A stretch of DNA of 13,664 nucleotides, taken from assembly GCA_025935515.1 (NCBI GenBank), contig JAICVC010000041.1, forward strand, positions 1-13,664. The letters are read 5' to 3'. Source of the DNA: Sphingomonas sp. (GTDB lineage: Bacteria; Pseudomonadota; Alphaproteobacteria; Sphingomonadales; Sphingomonadaceae). The position numbers and the translations under genes were made by a program. This document shows, piece by piece, positions 12,197-13,664 of this stretch; position 1 is the first letter of the stretch, and every line of letters begins with the position of its first letter. Under the pieces are notes generated by a model. The model saw nothing but the letters and a program-made list of their open reading frames with translations, had not been told where the DNA came from and did no database searches.

Positions 12197-13664
12197 CTAG
12201 ACGTCGTGGCGGCGGAACCTCTCGCCCGACCAGATCAGCGTCTGCGGGCGCCCATCGATGAAATTGGCGAAGGAGGCACGCTCGGGCGACCAGGCCTCCT
12301 TGCCGACCCGCCAGAGATTGTCGCCGATCCTGGTCATCGCGGTCTCGGTGCCGATCCACAGCTTGCCCGCGCGTTCGACCACCGGCGCCGCTCCGAACCA
12401 GGGGTTGTCGTTGATGTAGCGGCCGGCGAGCTTCGATAGCGCCGGGTCGGAGGGGGGCACTTTCGCCCCCGAGCCTGCCCGAACGTAGGAATCGGGCCCC
12501 CAGCCCGCGAGCCCGCTGCGTTCGAGCTTGACGCTGTATTGGCGGAACAGGGGATGGGTGGTGCGGAACACCTCGTCGGCGACCAGCTCCAGCGGCGCGG
12601 ACTGGCCGCCGGCGACGATCGTGAGCGGTGCGCCCGCCCTCACTTCGAACGAGCCTGCCGGGCCCGCATAGCGGCCGAGGTACGAGGCGGCGTTAGCCAA
12701 CGGCGCCGTCAGTGGCGGCTGAGTCGGAAACGGCCGACCACTCAGGGCATTGGTAATCGCGTCGACAGCAAAGCGCGTGAGCAGTCGCGGCCGGTACTCG
12801 GCGAAGGCGTTGATCGTCGAGCTGGCGAAGGCGCCGACCCCGCTCGCGACATCGACGTGGAAGGACGAGGAGAAGCTCAGCATCCCGCCGGTGTGGTGGA
12901 GATAGGAACGGCCGCCTTCGCCGACGTGCATCAGGCCGTTGCCGTAGGTCATTCCGGGAGTCGTGCTGGGCACGGAGTGCGCGGCGAAGAACCGTGCCTG
13001 CGGTGGCGACAGGGTGAGCATGCCGCGGCCTTGGACGGCATCGGCCAGGGCACGGAGGAACGGCAGCATGTCGTCGGCAGTCGAGGCGACGCTTCCGGCG
13101 CCGAAGCTCACGTCGACCCAGGGCGCCGGCGCCAGCGCCACGCCGCGCGCATAGGCCGCGACCTGGTCCGCGGCCTCATAGCCTTGCGCGTAGAGCAAGC
13201 GGTCGGCGTCGACGATCGCGCCGCGCGACCGCTTCATTGCGAGTGGCGCGAAGATCCGTTCCTGCAGCAGCCGGGCCAAGGGCCTTTGCCCGAAATGCTC
13301 GGCAAGCTTGCCGAGGATTTCGTACGCCGTGTTCGAATAATGCCAGTGCGCGCCGGGGGCATAGGCTGTCCACAGCCCGCCCTCGGGGAACATCGGCGCA
13401 TCGCCCGGAAGCCCGGCGACATGATCGAGCATATGCTGGACACGGATTTGGTTGCCCGCCGGGAACGGAACTGCGGGCAAGATGTCGCTCAGCCGGTCGC
13501 TCAGCCGGAATCGCCCTTCGGCGGCAAACTGGTGCAGCACCAGCGCGACCATGACCTTGCTGATCGAGCCGATCTGGAACAAGGTCTCGGGCGTGATCGG
13601 CGTCCGCGCTTCGCGATTGGCGTAGCCGAAGTCGAGGACGGTGCGAGCGCCGTCCGGAGCGGTC
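12197..13664 (-). CDS. Serine hydrolase of the beta-lactamase / penicillin-binding protein superfamily (5' end outside the window)
   Basis: The frame is open to the window edge, so the N-terminus (probably with a signal peptide) is missing. The visible 488 codons begin TAPDGARTVLDFGYANREAR. The catalytic set is IGSISK with the Ser codon at 13567-13565 and the Lys codon at 13558-13556, YSN at 13339-13331, and HTGG starting at 12895. His in place of Lys in the third motif is common in esterases and peptidases of this fold, less so in true class C beta-lactamases. After about residue 300 comes a second, beta-rich region, as in AmpC-like proteins with a C-terminal lipocalin-like domain. Substrate is unknown: an esterase, peptide hydrolase or cell-wall peptidase is more likely than an antibiotic-degrading enzyme. 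It probably shares a message with purL. Confidence 0.9.
   Translation of the reverse strand, partial: TAPDGARTVLDFGYANREARTPITPETLFQIGSISKVMVALVLHQFAAEGRFRLSDRLSDILPAVPFPAGNQIRVQHMLDHVAGLPGDAPMFPEGGLWTAYAPGAHWHYSNTAYEILGKLAEHFGQRPLARLLQERIFAPLAMKRSRGAIVDADRLLYAQGYEAADQVAAYARGVALAPAPWVDVSFGAGSVASTADDMLPFLRALADAVQGRGMLTLSPPQARFFAAHSVPSTTPGMTYGNGLMHVGEGGRSYLHHTGGMLSFSSSFHVDVASGVGAFASSTINAFAEYRPRLLTRFAVDAITNALSGRPFPTQPPLTAPLANAASYLGRYAGPAGSFEVRAGAPLTIVAGGQSAPLELVADEVFRTTHPLFRQYSVKLERSGLAGWGPDSYVRAGSGAKVPPSDPALSKLAGRYINDNPWFGAAPVVERAGKLWIGTETAMTRIGDNLWRVGKEAWSPERASFANFIDGRPQTLIWSGERFRRHDV

Noticed and set aside
10406..12439. A 677-codon open frame on the plus strand across purL
   Set aside because: It lies antisense to purL, whose frame carries all expected motifs. 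The opposite frame stays open because of GC-rich codon use. Its translation is Arg/Ala/Asp/His-rich with no recognisable domain.
12197..13664. True antibiotic beta-lactamase
   Set aside because: The SxxK, YxN and HTG motifs fit the broad serine-hydrolase superfamily; His replaces Lys in the third motif, there is a long C-terminal domain, and there is no AmpR-type regulator nearby.
1..13664. Mobile elements, CRISPR, defence or toxin-antitoxin systems
   Set aside because: No transposase, integrase, terminal repeats, regularly spaced repeats or recognisable defence domain was seen, and base composition looks even throughout.

Overview
The window looks like chromosomal DNA from a high-GC alphaproteobacterium, most likely a sphingomonad. 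The reasons are the GC-rich codon use, a yfgM-like/bamB/der cluster, several small proteins whose style I associate with Sphingomonadales, a 757-residue stand-alone PurL, and promoter-like sequences of the form TTTGCG/TTGCCG - 16 or 17 bases - CTAGNN. The lineage is inferred from family resemblance only; there is no rRNA or other marker gene. I see no tRNA, rRNA, insertion sequence, phage gene, CRISPR array or replication origin.

Region 1 (1-1867, minus strand) reads, in transcription order: a 57-residue secreted lysine-rich protein, an 84-residue secreted lysine/threonine-rich protein, a perfect 14-bp inverted repeat, an OmpR/PhoB-type response regulator, and the start of its sensor histidine kinase, which runs off the left edge. 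The two small cationic exported proteins beside a two-component system are the least explained part of the window.

Region 2 (1868-3283) holds an Rrf2-family regulator with four cysteines, followed at 25 bases by a four-helix membrane protein. A tiny exported or membrane protein converges on them from the minus strand with an 8-base overlap of the ends.

Region 3 (3284-8253, plus strand) holds panB (pantothenate/CoA synthesis), then the envelope and ribosome housekeeping block yfgM-like - bamB - der, which has the same order as in Escherichia coli, then a stand-alone Hpt phosphotransfer protein. panB has no Shine-Dalgarno sequence and a promoter-like pair that would put transcription start at or next to the ATG.

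Region 4 (8250-9472, minus strand) is an iron-storage unit, bfd-bfr, with a perfect palindrome resembling a Fur box just upstream of bfd. A four-helix membrane protein of unknown function lies behind it. hpt and bfr share the four bases CTAG as overlapping, opposed stop codons.

Region 5 (9486-13664, minus strand) is a probable transcription unit: a serine hydrolase of the beta-lactamase/esterase superfamily (5' end outside the window), then purL (purine synthesis), then a DUF3052-like protein whose ATG overlaps the purL stop as ATGA.

Most of the window is ordinary core genome. I did not find a clear new defence or mobile system. The best candidates for new biology are the paired lysine-rich exported proteins with their hairpin and two-component system, the Rrf2 protein with unusual cysteine spacing, and the hpt gene with a doubled GFGR tail.
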